Both the position numbers and the translations under genes were made by a program. 64,000 nucleotides of DNA from Choristoneura fumiferana (taxonomy: Eukaryota > Arthropoda > Insecta > Lepidoptera > Tortricidae), in NCBI RefSeq assembly GCF_025370935.1, contig NC_133494.1, positions 5,987,840-6,051,839 on the forward strand. Direction: 5' to 3'. Below the pieces are notes generated by a model. That model did not search any database. It saw only the letters and a program-made list of their open reading frames with translations, and was not told the DNA's origin. This document shows positions 12,242 to 23,745 of this stretch, in pieces. Within the stretch, counting starts at the first letter, position 1. The number at the start of each line of letters is the position of its first letter.

Positions 12242-12428
12242 TATTATGTATATGTTTGATGCTGTGACAGTTTGGCTGCGTTTCCACTAATAAAAGGTGC
12301 GAGGATGTGTTGCGAGAATTGTGTTTTTGATGAACCAATAGAAACGCTACACTTACCTATCCTCGAACAGCACAATATCCCTTGGAAAGAGCTGAGCGGA
12401 GCGAGTTTTTATTTTTTTTAATAGCTTA

Positions 12429-12690
12429 TTATGTGTCCCACTGCAGGGCAAAAGTCTCCCCTTTCTTATTCCACTTGTCTCTACTCTTGGCCAGCTCTTG
12501 CCAATCTGACTGGAATCGGTCCAGGTCGTCCCGCCATCTCCTCCTAGGTCTGCCTCTGCTTCGGTGCCCGTCGTATGGAGCCCAATCGGTAATTACTTTG
12601 GCCCAGTGATCCGGATGCATGCGGCAGACGTGTCCCGCCCAGTTGGCGGGAGTTTCTATTGGTTCATGAGAAAGACATTCCTCGCACAAC
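12429..12690 (-). pseudogene. C-terminal fragment of a non-LTR retrotransposon reverse transcriptase
   Basis: The minus-strand frame reads NWAGHVCRMHPDHWAK, PYDGHRSRGRPRRRWRDDLD and KGETFALQWDT, the usual C-terminal signature after the RT domain of insect LINEs. The upstream part of the frame (12690-12842) is a different repeat read through by chance. The RT core and endonuclease are absent. Confidence 0.8.
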
Positions 12691-12764
12691 TCTGGTGGCA
12701 ACGGAGCCTTTAGAGGTCCTACATGTGTTAGCTGTGGAAGGAAGAAATAACCTAACCTAACCAA

Positions 12765-13012
12765 CAAAAAGTTGGAAACCCCCGACTTTGTCACTTCAAA
12801 GTTCAATATCTCAAAAACGGCTGAACCGATTTGATAAAACATGTCTAAGAAGCATCGCTAGAAAACCTACTTTCAATTAAAAACACCGCATTCAAGTCGG
12901 TTCTCCCGTTTGAGAGCTACGGTGCCACAGACAGACACACACAGACAAACAGACATACATAGCCGGTCAAACTTAGGTATAACACCCCTGTTTTTGCGTC
13001 GGGGGTTAAAAA
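12765..13012. mobile_element. MITE with AACCCCCGAC inverted termini
   Basis: AACCCCCGAC at 12777-12786 is answered by GTCGGGGGTT at 12998-13007. The interior contains CGGCTGAACCGATTTGAT and an ACAGACA-rich block. No coding frame. Confidence 0.65.
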
Positions 13013-13620
13013 GCCGAAGGTAAAAAAAACTCATGGCGCCGATTTTTGTGGTTCTTTAAATCTTTTAAACCGATTAAACTTGTTTAGTACGGCCGCAAAA
13101 CGATTTCCTGATATTATGAACGACCACATCTAGTTTCTGGAGTTTTTATGAGCCCATTACTAATAAAATTTCAAGAGCAAATTGTTATTTCGAGGTCAAT
13201 GGAAACTGCCAATGAATTGACGTCTTTCTTTAACGACTTAGATATATTTATCCGGTACAGTCGAAGAAACTGAGCCCCGTACTATGGTGGAATCTTCTCA
13301 CTTAGTTTCTCACATTACTTACAGTACTTACATTTTGACGTAAGTGTATGGATAACCTGTGGATATCTACCGCCGCTACGGACTTATCTTTTTATTATAA
13401 CGAAAAAATTTTGTTAATAGGGCTATAAGTGCGACAAGATATCACAAGATGGATTGAGTTTTTTTTAAGTAAATTATAAGGTTCTAAGTTTTCTTAAAAC
13501 TAAGGCAAACTAAGACACTTTATATAGTAGGTAAGTACAAAAGAGAAAACTACATAATAACTTAAACTGCTCACGTTAATGTGAGTAAGTTTCTAAAGGT
13601 ACTTTTTTATACCTACTCCG
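13013..13620. other. Non-coding stretch
   Basis: No gene seen. Confidence 0.4.
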
Positions 13621-13790
13621 CATCATTATCATTCCAACCTATATACGTCCAACTGCTGGACACAGGTTTTCTTTCAGAAACAGTGGGCTTGGGTCGTATT
13701 TCACACATGGGCCCAACGCGGTAAGGGAACTTCACACACAGCATTAAATTGCTTCATAGCTTTGTGGAGGTTTTTTTACGGTGTTTTCCT
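13621..13790 (-). mobile_element. Retroelement 3' tail fragment (CATCATTATC end)
   Basis: The reverse-complement order is CCCAAGCCCACTG, CAGCAGTTGGACGTATATAG and a GATAATGATG tail. The same unit occurs at 19148-19341, 30312-30600, 57297-57405 and 61838-62085. It lacks protein-coding potential. Confidence 0.65.
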
Positions 13791-13849
13791 TCACTATAAA
13801 GCTCGTGGTAAATTTTAAGGGGCTGTTTTACAACCTTTGAAGAATTTTG

Positions 13850-13926
13850 TTTGACGGATAAATGTGATGCCGTCTCCGTCTATTCGAACAAAACAAACAG
13901 AGACGGCATCACATTTATTCGTCAAA
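13850..13926. repeat. 27-bp near-perfect inverted repeat
   Basis: Arms 13850-13876 and 13900-13926 pair with one mismatch (core GATGCCGTCTC / GAGACGGCATC) around a 23-nt loop. It is probably a terminus of a small foldback element. No coding potential. Confidence 0.75.
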
Positions 13927-14010
13927 TAAATCATTAAATACATAAATTTCGAAAACTCAGAGGTCACGGTCCGCAACTAGAGAAGCCTGAGAGATCAACC
14001 ACTATGTAAG

Positions 14011-14099
14011 GTACAGTCAGCAACAAAGATATGAATACAGCCAGAGTGTACATATTTTTGGCACTTCAAACGGGTGTATATATTTGTTGCTGACTGTAC
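14011..14099. repeat. 89-bp hairpin with GTACAGTCAGCAACAAA arms
   Basis: A 17-bp arm at 14011 is answered by TTTGTTGCTGACTGTAC ending at 14099. It has the look of a very short MITE. Confidence 0.75.
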
Positions 14100-14300
14100 A
14101 TACCTCATATTTTTTATCGATGTTGCCACTGCAGAATGTAGTGCTAGTGCACTGTTACATAAGATTCTATCATAGTATTCCGACGTGCTAAGCATAATCT
14201 GACACTTTAAGACATTTTCTCCATCTTGCCTGTTGCAAAATGAACCCAATATTCTGGTAACACTAGATAGGTATTTCATGATAAGCTGCATGTTTCGTTT

Positions 14301-14783
14301 AGCCGCGTATCCACTAGACTAGAGGCAGCCTCGGGCCGAGCGGCTGCCTCGTTCCGAGGCCGCGCAAGTGGAGACGCTGCCTCAACCAGCAAGGCTACTA
14401 CGAAACTCGAAGTTCGTATCGTACCGTCCCTCTTGCTCTCGTATTAAATAGTGTAAGTGTCAGAGGGACCGCACGACACGAACTTCGAGTTTCGTAGTAG
14501 CCCTGCTGAGGCGCGCCGCGACACGAGGCAAATTCGTCGCCGCGAGCCGAGCCATATTTTGTCGGTTTTTTTGCCGTGCTCAAAGGAGCCTCAGTCCGAG
14601 CCGTGCATTTAATGGAGACGGGCGTGTCTGGCTCGCACGTTGCAGATCAAGATGACGCCTGTCGCCTCGGCTTGAACCGCAACGTGCCTCGATTCTATGC
14701 CTCAGAACGAGAAGCCTCAAACTGAGGCTGTTTGCTTCAAGTCGAGGCAGCTAGGCCGAGGCTGCTCTAATGTATACGCGGCT
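14301..14783. mobile_element. 483-bp GC-rich MITE containing a second nested hairpin element
   Basis: The left terminus AGCCGCGTATCCA...AGAGGCAGCCTCGG is mirrored by CCGAGGCTGCTCT...TATACGCGGCT at the right. The body is GC-rich with many CCTCGG/GAGGC words. No convincing frame. It is interrupted by the hairpin at 14393-14502. Confidence 0.7.
14393..14502. mobile_element. Nested hairpin MITE with 25-bp perfect arms
   Basis: The left arm starts GGCTACTACGAAACTCGAAG. The right arm is its exact 25-bp reverse complement, ending TTCGTAGTAGCC. This is the best-preserved copy of the family also found at 4991, 25269, 43699 and 56578. Confidence 0.8.
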
Positions 14784-15044
14784 TTTGACAAGTGCGAAGC
14801 TGTACAATACGTCATTACAAAAGCAAAGGAAAAGAAATCTGAAACTAACTTATTCTAAGTATAAGTAACCTATGTATATTTACAAAAATCAATATAGGGT
14901 GCCCACCTTGCCCAATACTAGTGATCTTAAAAATAAAGTTCGATTTCTAGAGCCATAATATAAAAATTTCGTCGAACTGATGCATAAGAATTGCTCGTGT
15001 ACTTCTTCTACTAGTAGTCAGTTGGAGTGAATAGCTCTCTATAA

Positions 15045-16010
15045 GGGTTACATACTTAATATTTGAATATCGAACATTAAAATACCTACGGTTAAAATAT
15101 CGATGTTCAAAATATCGAAAATTATAATATCGATTGTATCACAATATCGAAAGTATTTATATGACTATAGTCAAAATGCCTAAGATTGAAATGTCGATTG
15201 ATTAAAATAACGAATGAGTAAAAATATCGATAGCCAATATATCTAAGTTGTAAATGTCAACATATTTGAATGACGAAAATTAAAATGTCGTACTTACCTA
15301 CATACAAATCTGCTTTATTTATTGCTCCTTTCTCGTAATAGCATTAATTTTACATAATCTAGTCATTTTTAGTCATTGTTGTGGTCACAGTTCTAACTTA
15401 ACCGAACCAAATATTTCTGGTAATTCATTTTCAATAGGTTAGGTTAGGTTAGTATTATGTCAAGGCGCGAAGCGCCTCAACTGAGCGGAAAAGGACCCCG
15501 TCACGTGATAGTTCATACATAGGATATTCGATACTCTGTACTTTGATATTCGATGTCGCTGTTTTAGATAAATATATTTTCGATAGAGGTATATTGGACG
15601 TCGAGTACTGCCTTTTCGCAACGTAACGTTTGGCAACCTGTTTCATTTCGCAACTTTTCATTTCGCAAACTCTAAAACTGTAAATATTTCAGGATTTATT
15701 TCAGGGCCATCGCGTAGAACCCTTTAGGTTAGGTTAGGTTAGTTTTATAAAAATCCTGAAATATTTACAGTTTCAGAAATATTAAACAGTTGGGAAATGA
15801 AAAGTTGCGAAATGAAACAGGTTGACAAACGTTATTCGCCGAAACATTAGTAAACCATTGAACGTAGATTATCTAACCATTCGACAATAAGAACTTTCGT
15901 TACTTTAATTTTCGATATTTCGATACAGTCGATATTTTAATTTTCGATATTTTGAACATCGACATTTTACCCGTAGTTATTTTAACTTTCGATATTTAAA
16001 TATGTAACCC
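15045..16010. mobile_element. 966-bp foldback element built of degenerate AAAATATCGA units
   Basis: The ends GGGTTACATA and TATGTAACCC are the outer edge of long inverted arms. The reverse complement of 15880-16010 can be read along 15045-15165 with scattered mismatches, through ACGGTTAAAATATCGATGTT and AAAATATCGAAAATTA. Inner sequences (15600-15700 and 15750-15840, with AACTTTTCATTTCGCAA and its complement) also pair. No coding frame is visible. Confidence 0.75.
15435..15742. repeat. Two short TTAGG runs near the centre of the foldback
   Basis: TAGGTTAGGTTAGGTTAG occurs at about 15435-15452 and again at 15724-15742, each roughly 3.5 units of the insect telomere motif TTAGG, in the same orientation. 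They are far too short to be a telomere. Confidence 0.6.
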
Positions 16011-16660
16011 CCTCAAAGTGCCTTCTTAGAATGTTGTCTTATTTAAAATTTAAATGACTAGTTAAAATTTAAATAGCTAAGCACGTTTTCAAATAGATTA
16101 CAATATTATTAGTTTATATTCCAAAACTTAGGTTTCATTTTATTGGACTTAAAAATTTCATTTCAGTACCTAAGTTCTTTGTTGGTTTAAGATAATTTTC
16201 TACAAGATACAATGCTTAAATAAACTTAGTTAGAATGAGCTTAGTTTTGAGTTACGCTTCGGTGGAAAGTAATCAAAGTTATAAACACATGTTAACAGGA
16301 TAATAACTAAATATTATTTGTTTTTTTTTTTTCATTAAATGTAATGAGATTAGATAATAACTACATAAATATTAATATTTTTTTTAATAGAAAATGTTTT
16401 TGTATTGCAGGACAGTTAACTAGTTAACTTGTCATTTACACAAATTAAAAAAATAAATAATTGTAAGGCATGTCCTGGAAAAAAAGTAGTTTAAATTAAA
16501 TTAAAAACTATTAAGGATTTCTATTAATTTAATTATCTTTTTTTTATTTTATTTTATTTGAAACGGGCAACGTACAAAATTTAATTATCTTAAAGTAATG
16601 CATTTTTATTATTGCACAGCTAATCATAATGACTAACGCACATCATACCTTGTAACTCTT
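16011..16660. other. Non-coding AT-rich stretch
   Basis: No gene seen; homopolymer A/T runs are frequent. Confidence 0.4.
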
Positions 16661-17250
16661 TTTAGGGTTCCGGAGCCAAAATGGCAAAAACGGAACCCTT
16701 ATAGTTTCGCCATGTCTGTCTGTCTGTCTGGTCGTCCGTCCGTCCGCGGCTTTACTCAGGGACTATCAATGCTAGAAAGCTGTATTTTTGCACGGATATA
16801 TAAGTAAAGTATGCCGACAAAATGGTATAATGAAAAATAAAAAATAATTTTTTTTTTGGGTACCTCCCATAGACGTAAAGTGGGAGTGATTTTTTTTTCT
16901 CATCCAATCCTATAGTGTGGGGTATCGTTGGATAGTTCTTTTAAAACCATTAGGGGTTTGCTAAGACGATTTTTTGATTTAGTGATTAGTTTGCGAAATA
17001 TTCAACTTTAAAGTGCAAATTTTCATGAAAATCGGGTGTCCCCCCCTCTAAAATCTCAACCGGTGGGTGGAAAAATTTGAAAAAAATCAGGCTGGTAGTA
17101 AGTATATCAAACTTACAAGTAAAATTATAACGGTTAAGTTTGCTTCAGAATTATTAGTAGTTTAAGAGTAAATAGCAGCCTAAGGTATAAAATATACCTA
17201 AATTTGGAAGACTCCGTATAAAATACAAAATCCTTAGAAAACTGTTACTT
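16661..17250 (-). mobile_element. GGTTCCG-bounded dispersed repeat, copy 4 (antisense, one end missing)
   Basis: It starts with TTTTAGGGTTCCGGAGCC, the reverse of the usual 3' end, and decays after AAAATCCTTAGAAAACTG. The CCGGCCAAGAG end is missing. Confidence 0.8.
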
Positions 17251-17880
17251 AATTACAACATAAATAATTTATTGAATCAGGCGTTACTTTGCGGAGGTCC
17301 ATTACAATGAACTAAAACAATTGCTTAGCTCATTTTAGCTTTTTTTTGCTTTAGATCGAGGGTGAACAAAGTAATTGTTTTGGTTCATTAATTTTACAAC
17401 ATACTTAATAAGAATAAATTTGAAATAAAAAAGAACTTCTTCCTTGCGCGAGTTTGACTGGCCAAGTCGACCAATTTAATTCTGAAGGCCACTATCGGAA
17501 CCTTGTCATTATGTCGTTTCACGTTACGTCATCCAATAAAATTTAAAAATATATAAAAAGCAATATAAAAATATCTAAATCAGTCTTGTATTAGGCCAGA
17601 TCAATAATATATTGTGTAACGTATGTGTTGACCGACACGTTAACGCTGAACTTTATGGTCCGGCCGTTTTATTGTGGTACTCAGCATACGACCGCATCTG
17701 TTTTGAATAGACTCAACTGGATCGGGAACCCTAGAGCTGCGTTTGCGTTGACTATTTAACACAATTTTACAAGCTTTTATTTAGCTTTCTCTGTTTTTTT
17801 ATTTATTTGAGCGAAATTTTGCAAGCTACATTTTAGACCCACTTTCAGTGGTAGGATTGATTTGAAATGTGGCATTAATA
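17251..17880. other. Non-coding stretch
   Basis: No gene or element recognised. Confidence 0.4.
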
Positions 17881-17928
17881 TAAATCTGGTGACAATGCTA
17901 TAAGATTATAGAATTGTCACCAGATTTA
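17881..17928. repeat. Perfect 16-bp stem hairpin
   Basis: TAAATCTGGTGACAAT (17881-17896) is exactly complementary to ATTGTCACCAGATTTA (17913-17928) across a 16-nt loop. It is probably a MITE remnant. A weaker CCACCAGATGG...CCTGGTGG pairing follows. Confidence 0.75.
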
Positions 17929-18432
17929 CCACTACCACACCACCAGATGGTAGTGACATCCTGGTGGTCAAATGAAATAACTTTATAAACGAACGAATGT
18001 TAAGTTAACCTTTTCGGCGCCACGTCAAATACAAAAGACATCACCCATACGCCAGGCTTCTATATTGCAATGCCTAAAATTGAACCTTAACGCAATTGAA
18101 CGAAGGCTGCATTTGCAATACAGTAATGGACGATTATACAGGTCGTTGGCGTGGAACCTGCGGTGCGTATATAATAATATGAGTCGTTGGCGTCCAAAAG
18201 GTTACCAATAAGCATTTAAGTGAATACGAGTAGTTAGCAGGTAATTACTTTTTTGTTTCTTTTTCTTTAATTTATTTGTAGTTATTATAGGTAATAGAGT
18301 GCGTTTTACATTTATTAATTGAATAAAGATATTTTGACTTTGACTTTGATTACACGAACACACCCAAATAAGTTGCATTCGGATTATGGCTTCCTTTGGG
18401 TTTCTTGCACACGAAATTGCGAATTACTTGGC
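17929..18432. other. Non-coding stretch
   Basis: No gene seen. Confidence 0.4.
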
Positions 18433-18467
18433 TATGATAATGTATAGTTACATTATCATATGATAAT

Positions 18468-18758
18468 CAGGGGTCGGACAAAAAGTGCGGATGACGTAAA
18501 AATGACGTAATCTTGCACTTAAGATGATGTTTTTATTTAAGCTTCCGTGTGACATGTAGGTAGTAACAAAGTAGCATTAATGAAGTAACAAAATAATCGT
18601 AAATAAATCAATGGAATTCAGTGAGTCAAATAAATTTCATATCGTTTAATAAAGAAGTTGATAAATGATGTGATAATTGTTTATGAAAATCAAAAATACT
18701 ATTTGAAATCATCCTATAAGTGGTTTCACGTCATCGGCACTTTTTTTCCGACCCCTTT
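18468..18758. mobile_element. 291-bp MITE with 7-bp target duplication
   Basis: The termini are CAGGGGTCGGACAAAAAGTG and the opposite ...CACTTTTTTTCCGACCCC. TGATAAT flanks both sides (18461-18467 and 18759-18765). The arms continue through GATGACGT / ACGTCATC. No coding frame. Confidence 0.75.
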
Positions 18759-18780
18759 TGATAATGTATAGTTACATTAA

Positions 18781-19147
18781 TAAATAAAATTATTACGTAG
18801 CTTGTGGTTCCACAACAATAGTCCAAATTTTAATATATATTGTATACCTACTAGTGTTGACCCCCGCCTTATCACGTGTAAATCATTAAATCCAGCAATT
18901 GAATTAAAAATCGGTTATTTTATTAAATTGCCTTAGGAATTCCCAAAAACTATAGTGTGGTCATTATTATTGATATTGCGATATTTTTGATATAAATATC
19001 CCTATTATTTTCTATTATTTTATAAAAACATTTCTGTTGAAAATTTGTTATGACATTTTCCTTTGACACGTCACGTCAAAAAAAAATTGCGAAATAATAA
19101 TAATATTAGTAGGATACTCTATTATACGTAGGTAACAAAAGATATTT
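18781..19147. other. Non-coding stretch
   Basis: No gene seen. Confidence 0.4.
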
Positions 19148-19341
19148 ACCACGAGCTTTGCGGTGATGGAAAACATCGTGAGGAAACCTGCACAAACCTG
19201 CGAAGCAATTCAATGGTGCGTGTGAAGTTCCCAATCCGCACTGGGCCCGCGTGGGAACTATGGCCCAAGCCCTCTTGTTCTGAGAGGAGGCCTGTGCCCA
19301 GCAGTGGGACGTATATAGGCTGGGATGATGATGATGATGAA
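19148..19341 (+). mobile_element. Retroelement 3' tail (GATGATGATGATGA end)
   Basis: The order is CACGAGCTTTGCGGTGATGG, AACCTGCACAAACCTGCGAA, GCCCAGCAGTGGGACGTATA and a GATGATGATGATGA tail. This is the cleanest copy of the unit also seen at 13621, 30312, 57297 and 61838. Confidence 0.7.
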
Positions 19342-19429
19342 CAAAAGATATCCTTAATGAATACTATAAAATGGTTTGGTCGTAAACTTATCGATTTTCG
19401 TGACAATAAAGATTTGGATGTCGTGTTGG

Positions 19430-19617
19430 AATGAGGGTTTCGCTAGATGGCGCTAGTATCGTGAAGTCCGTTACGTTTCGGTCTTGCTTGCGATTGGCTC
19501 ATTTAGTTAGGTATTTAACCAATCACGAGCGCGACGCAAATGTCAAAGTTGTCAACCTCGAATCCACGATAGGTACTAGCGCCACCTGGCCGGTCATGGT
19601 CATGAAAACCCTCATTA
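19430..19617. mobile_element. ~188-bp MITE with AATGAGGGTTT termini
   Basis: AATGAGGGTTT at the left is answered by AAACCCTCATT at the right, with subterminal GCGCTAGTA / TACTAGCGC also inverted. The overlapping open frames are by-products. Confidence 0.7.
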
Positions 19618-19973
19618 GGATAAACATTTGAAAAAGTTCACATTTACCATACCACACAAGCTTTGTATGATGACCACAACCTTAAAATCGCTACTAAATT
19701 AGTAGTTACATTTGAAAAAGAACTAAAATGATGTACTTTAATAATAAATAAATATGCTCATTAAAAGTGGATATGCAGCCATAACCGTTGCAATGCGGTC
19801 CAGAGTCATGTCAGGTCCTTAAAAGGTAAAGTATTCAATAGAAGGAAAATTAACTTCAATTTTTTAAAAATAACTTCTCATCCAGGAAGATGAGTGTCTA
19901 AAATTATAACAAAAAATTTTAACCGAGTATAAAAAATTATGATAATAATTTTCTACCAGTTTTAAGTCGGTGC
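19618..19973. other. Non-coding stretch
   Basis: No gene seen. Confidence 0.4.
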
Positions 19974-20091
19974 CTCAGCTCAGCACAAGCCATTAGGAAT
20001 GATAGAAACCCCATACTTAGATAGTATGGCGGTAAGGTAGATGACTATACTATAGATCTACGTCTGCTGGCTCGTGCTGAGAGACAGACTT
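19974..20091. mobile_element. ~118-bp inverted-repeat element
   Basis: The left end AAGTCGGTGCCTCAGCTCAG is answered by GGCTCGTGCTGAGAGACAGA and CTT. One end is shared with 8785-8875. Confidence 0.6.
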
Positions 20092-22857
20092 CAAACTTTG
20101 TAGGTAGTTCTTTGTAAATTTATTGACACATTTTTTTCGCTTTTTAGTTTAACTAATCTAAGTTACATTAACTTAGTAGCAACTGTTATATATTTTACAA
20201 AATACTGCATTTGTCTATATAGAGACGTTAATTGGTGAGGAGTCTTCCTGGTGTTTCACAACCGTTCCACTTCACCATATGTTTTGTGACTGGCCTATTG
20301 TGTACTAACCAAAAGTCTCAATCCGTGAAATAATGTTATTGAATAGGTTCAGTGTTCATTTTGTAGCCTTTGGCAAATGCACGAAATATACCCGAATCAC
20401 CATAATTGTCCTTTAAAAGTTTAAAGGGTTTCCTCGATTTTCGTAGGATCCACTTATCAGATCCTGACTAGGTGACAATGGAACTTAATTGGAAGTCTGA
20501 AATCTTAAAAACAGTATAAGATGGTGATAGAAAGAGGATGGTGAATGCGATATACAATGTGACTTCAGGTTACCACTTTGTGCAAAGCCTTAGTTGGGGC
20601 GCCGAATCGTAAACCATCATTTTATGGACCGACCCGCGACTTGGTTTGCATATGCCATTACATTAGACCTCTTGTACACTACGTTCGCAGTTTTATTTTT
20701 TTGACCGGTCACTAGATCTTATTCCTCAAGACCAGGACTGGTTGTTGTCAATCAGAAAAAGATTGATTGTTTTGTAATTTTGCATCATTGGGTAGGTAGG
20801 TAGTTACTTCTTCATTAATGAAAACGTTCTAGATTTGGAAGTCAAATTGACAAATTAATGTTTAGTTAACAGAAGCTTAAAAAGAATTGCTAAAGACAAA
20901 GAGGAAGGAGGTTAAAGACTATGATCACGGATTTGTGCTGTCATCGTTTATCCACCCTTGCCCCTCATATTTCGTTTTCTAGATTTTTTTACCGTACAAC
21001 GGCAAAACCCAATGGACACTGGCAAAATTGTCCTCCAATGGACAAAAAGACGAAAACGATTATAAATTTAATCTAATGTTAAATTTTATGACACAAATAT
21101 TTTTACTTTTTATTTACAGTATGATAATAGACGAAGCTATAGGTAGGGGTCTAGTAGGGGTATAGATGAGCCATTTGTTAACCGGATAAAGTGCAAAGTT
21201 TCCCAGATGAAGTTGCAAGCAACAACTAGCTATACGTAAAAGCATGACCATGCACGTCTTCAAGACGACCCTTTATTGTCGACAAGTTTGACAACAATAC
21301 TATGACCTCTAACAACGTATATGACTAACTCTATAATAATAATGAAAGCCTATACTCTACCTCATTCGTACTCACAAAAGGTGGAAAGATAAACAACGTA
21401 GGTACCTTAACACGCGATATTTCCATAGTAATTAATTAGAACGCTGAAAGGTTGAGAAAACAATACCTTTGTTAAACTTTAGAAGCTCCTGGAGTTGTGA
21501 GTGTCATGTGCCGCGATAATTGAAGTGGGTGTTTCTATTTTTTACTCCGATGTCATCCATTGAAGGTATTCATCATCATCAGGCCTACGCGTCTGTTCCA
21601 GACGAATTTTGGCGTGGCGCCTGTGCACAACGTCTTAAGCTTCTGTTAACTAATCACTCGTTTGTCTCTTTCTAATTTTGTCTGTACTAGACAAAATATT
21701 TTTTTTTCTTGTAGCAGACTCTTATGATGACTTTATGAATAATTTATCATGATCAATGAATAAAGGGTGGTAATTATTTAAATGATCATTGCCCGGTAGG
21801 TATAATTGAACAACGAAAAAGACAAGTGAATAAAACAAGTATAAGGACTAAGTGACCTAAAATAATAATTAGTGTTCTTTTGTTCAGGAAACTAACAAAC
21901 AATAATAACACGTAAATATATAAAAAAACAATAATTTCTAGAACAGAACAGTGACCTGGACTAGGTACAAGTTTTTTTGACTAATCCATGGGTATTAATA
22001 AAGATAAATAAAAGGTTAATTTTGTATCACTTTGAACTAGAAAAACAGGAGTAACCTTGTCTTATCCGCTGAATTATTCACTCTATCTAGAGATGCATTT
22101 TATTCTTGACCACACAACTAATATGATATAATATTATTGTGGTACCAAAATAGAATGATGGACGTGTTTTATTCAACGAGCAAACACACCCACGTACCGT
22201 CACACAAAAATTTAAACGATCTTTCACCCATTTGGTCAGATGAAATTTGCCATTTGGTACAGTGGCGATAAAATATTGTGGCTTTTACTACCCACCAGCG
22301 AGAGGATGTGGCTGACTTGATTGATTGACACAAAAATAAGAAGTAACATACAATAACATTCTTTCAATAACGCTTTTTGCTAGCTATTTTCTTTAAACAC
22401 ATTTCTTTATTTATGTCGAGTAAAGGAAATTGAAAGATTTTAGATTGTTGTAATACATACCTACAAAATATATTTTTTGTATGAATCGAGTAGGTATATA
22501 TATTTGTTCAATTGCCTTGGTTTTGTGATATTATTGGAGCGAATAAAAATCAGTTACATAATGCATATTCAATATTGCATTTTGTGTACTCGTATTTAGG
22601 TTCAACTTCGTTCCGGGTTTCTAGAGCCGATTATTAATATCTAAATGCTAGAAACATGAACGAACGTGAAAATATGGAGGATTTAATAACCCTTTTCACG
22701 GACGTTTTATTAATTGTAAGTACTCAGAAAATGTTTGATGTATTGCATAAAGATAATCCCTACGACGTGATATAAGGGTATTAGGGTAAATGGAAATTAA
22801 TAGTTTTATCACAAAGGTTTTGTAATCTAGCGAAGAGATTGTAACGGTTTCAAACGC
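20092..22857. other. Non-coding stretch
   Basis: A 2.8-kb AT-rich stretch without a supportable exon, RNA gene or complete element. A CATCATCATCAGGCC run near 21570 resembles a retroelement tail. Confidence 0.45.
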
Positions 22858-23112
22858 ATTATAATTGGTTACTTTGAGTTTTCTTTTATTTTTTATTTCA
22901 ACTCCAAATTTGGTAATTTTACGATCATTCCGTAAAGCCATATCGAAAAAACAAACTGAGACATGGATGCACAGAAAAAGCAGGAAAAGAGACCAGCGCT
23001 GGGAATCGAAACCAGGTCCTCAGCATTCCGTGCTAGCTGCAAGCCATACCCCTACACCACCACTGGACCAGTCCAGTCCAGTCCATACCATCTCAGTTTG
23101 TATTTTCGATAT
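22858..23112 (-). mobile_element. tRNA-headed SINE with inverted arms and 12-bp target duplication
   Basis: GGTTTCAAACGC flanks both ends (22846-22857 and 23113-23124), so the insertion is well defined. The antisense tRNA-like head lies at about 22990-23069, with a degraded B box (GGAATCGAAACC). The left arm (CATATCGAAAA...ACAAACTGAGA, 22941-22967) is answered by the right arm (TCTCAGTTTGTATTTTCGAT, from about 23091). GTCCA is repeated just outside the head. Confidence 0.8.
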
Positions 23113-23124
23113 GGTTTCAAACGC

Positions 23125-23534
23125 GGCAAAGTGTAATAAATTATACTTTGTACTATCTACAAAGACGTGATTGCGTGGGTGTACTAAAATGTATAAATGG
23201 TTCACATTTAACCGAATAGGTAGTTATGGGATATTATTAGAAGTCAGTGGGACTGTGCTCGAAGAACTGACGGGGGTCGACTTAGCGATCCAGAACAATG
23301 CAAGCCATAATTTAATGTTTGTCATAATGATCATTTGCCATATTAACTCTTCTCTAAAGCCATAAAATTTTCGTCATTTTGGAATGGCCATCCTGTAGAA
23401 CTTCATATTCGGTTACGTTTATTTTATAACAGTCAGGAATTATGTAAAGTTTTCAAGACTGAAATGACGATGTTGATGATCTTCATTAGTATCACGAAAT
23501 TAAGCAACTTGCCTGTTGACCGTTGGGGCCGAAA
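23125..23534. other. Non-coding stretch
   Basis: No gene seen. Confidence 0.4.
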
Positions 23535-23745
23535 AATTCTCGGATGAAGACCGCGGATCAGCAAGCGCAGCGTAGGACGTCCACCATCGAGATGGACAGA
23601 TGACCTGGTTAAAGCGGCGTGATCACGGTGGATTCAAGCCGCTTCCAACCGAAGCAACTGGAGGTCTATGGGAGAGGCCTATGTCCAACAGTGGCCGTCC
23701 TATGACTGATAATTATGATGATGATGATGACAAAATTAAAGCAAC
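23535..23745 (+). pseudogene. Non-LTR retrotransposon C-terminal fragment
   Basis: The plus strand reads RISKRSVGRPPSRWTDDLVKA, a stop, then SRWIQAASNRSNWRSMGEAY and VQQW, followed by a GATGATGATGATGA tail. It is a degraded 3' end of a LINE with an in-frame stop. Confidence 0.8.

Noticed and set aside
12382..12609. Plus-strand 75-codon frame
   Set aside because: Antisense shadow of the LINE C-terminus on the minus strand.
15724..15742. Interstitial telomere
   Set aside because: Only about 3.5 TTAGG units, inside a transposon-like foldback.
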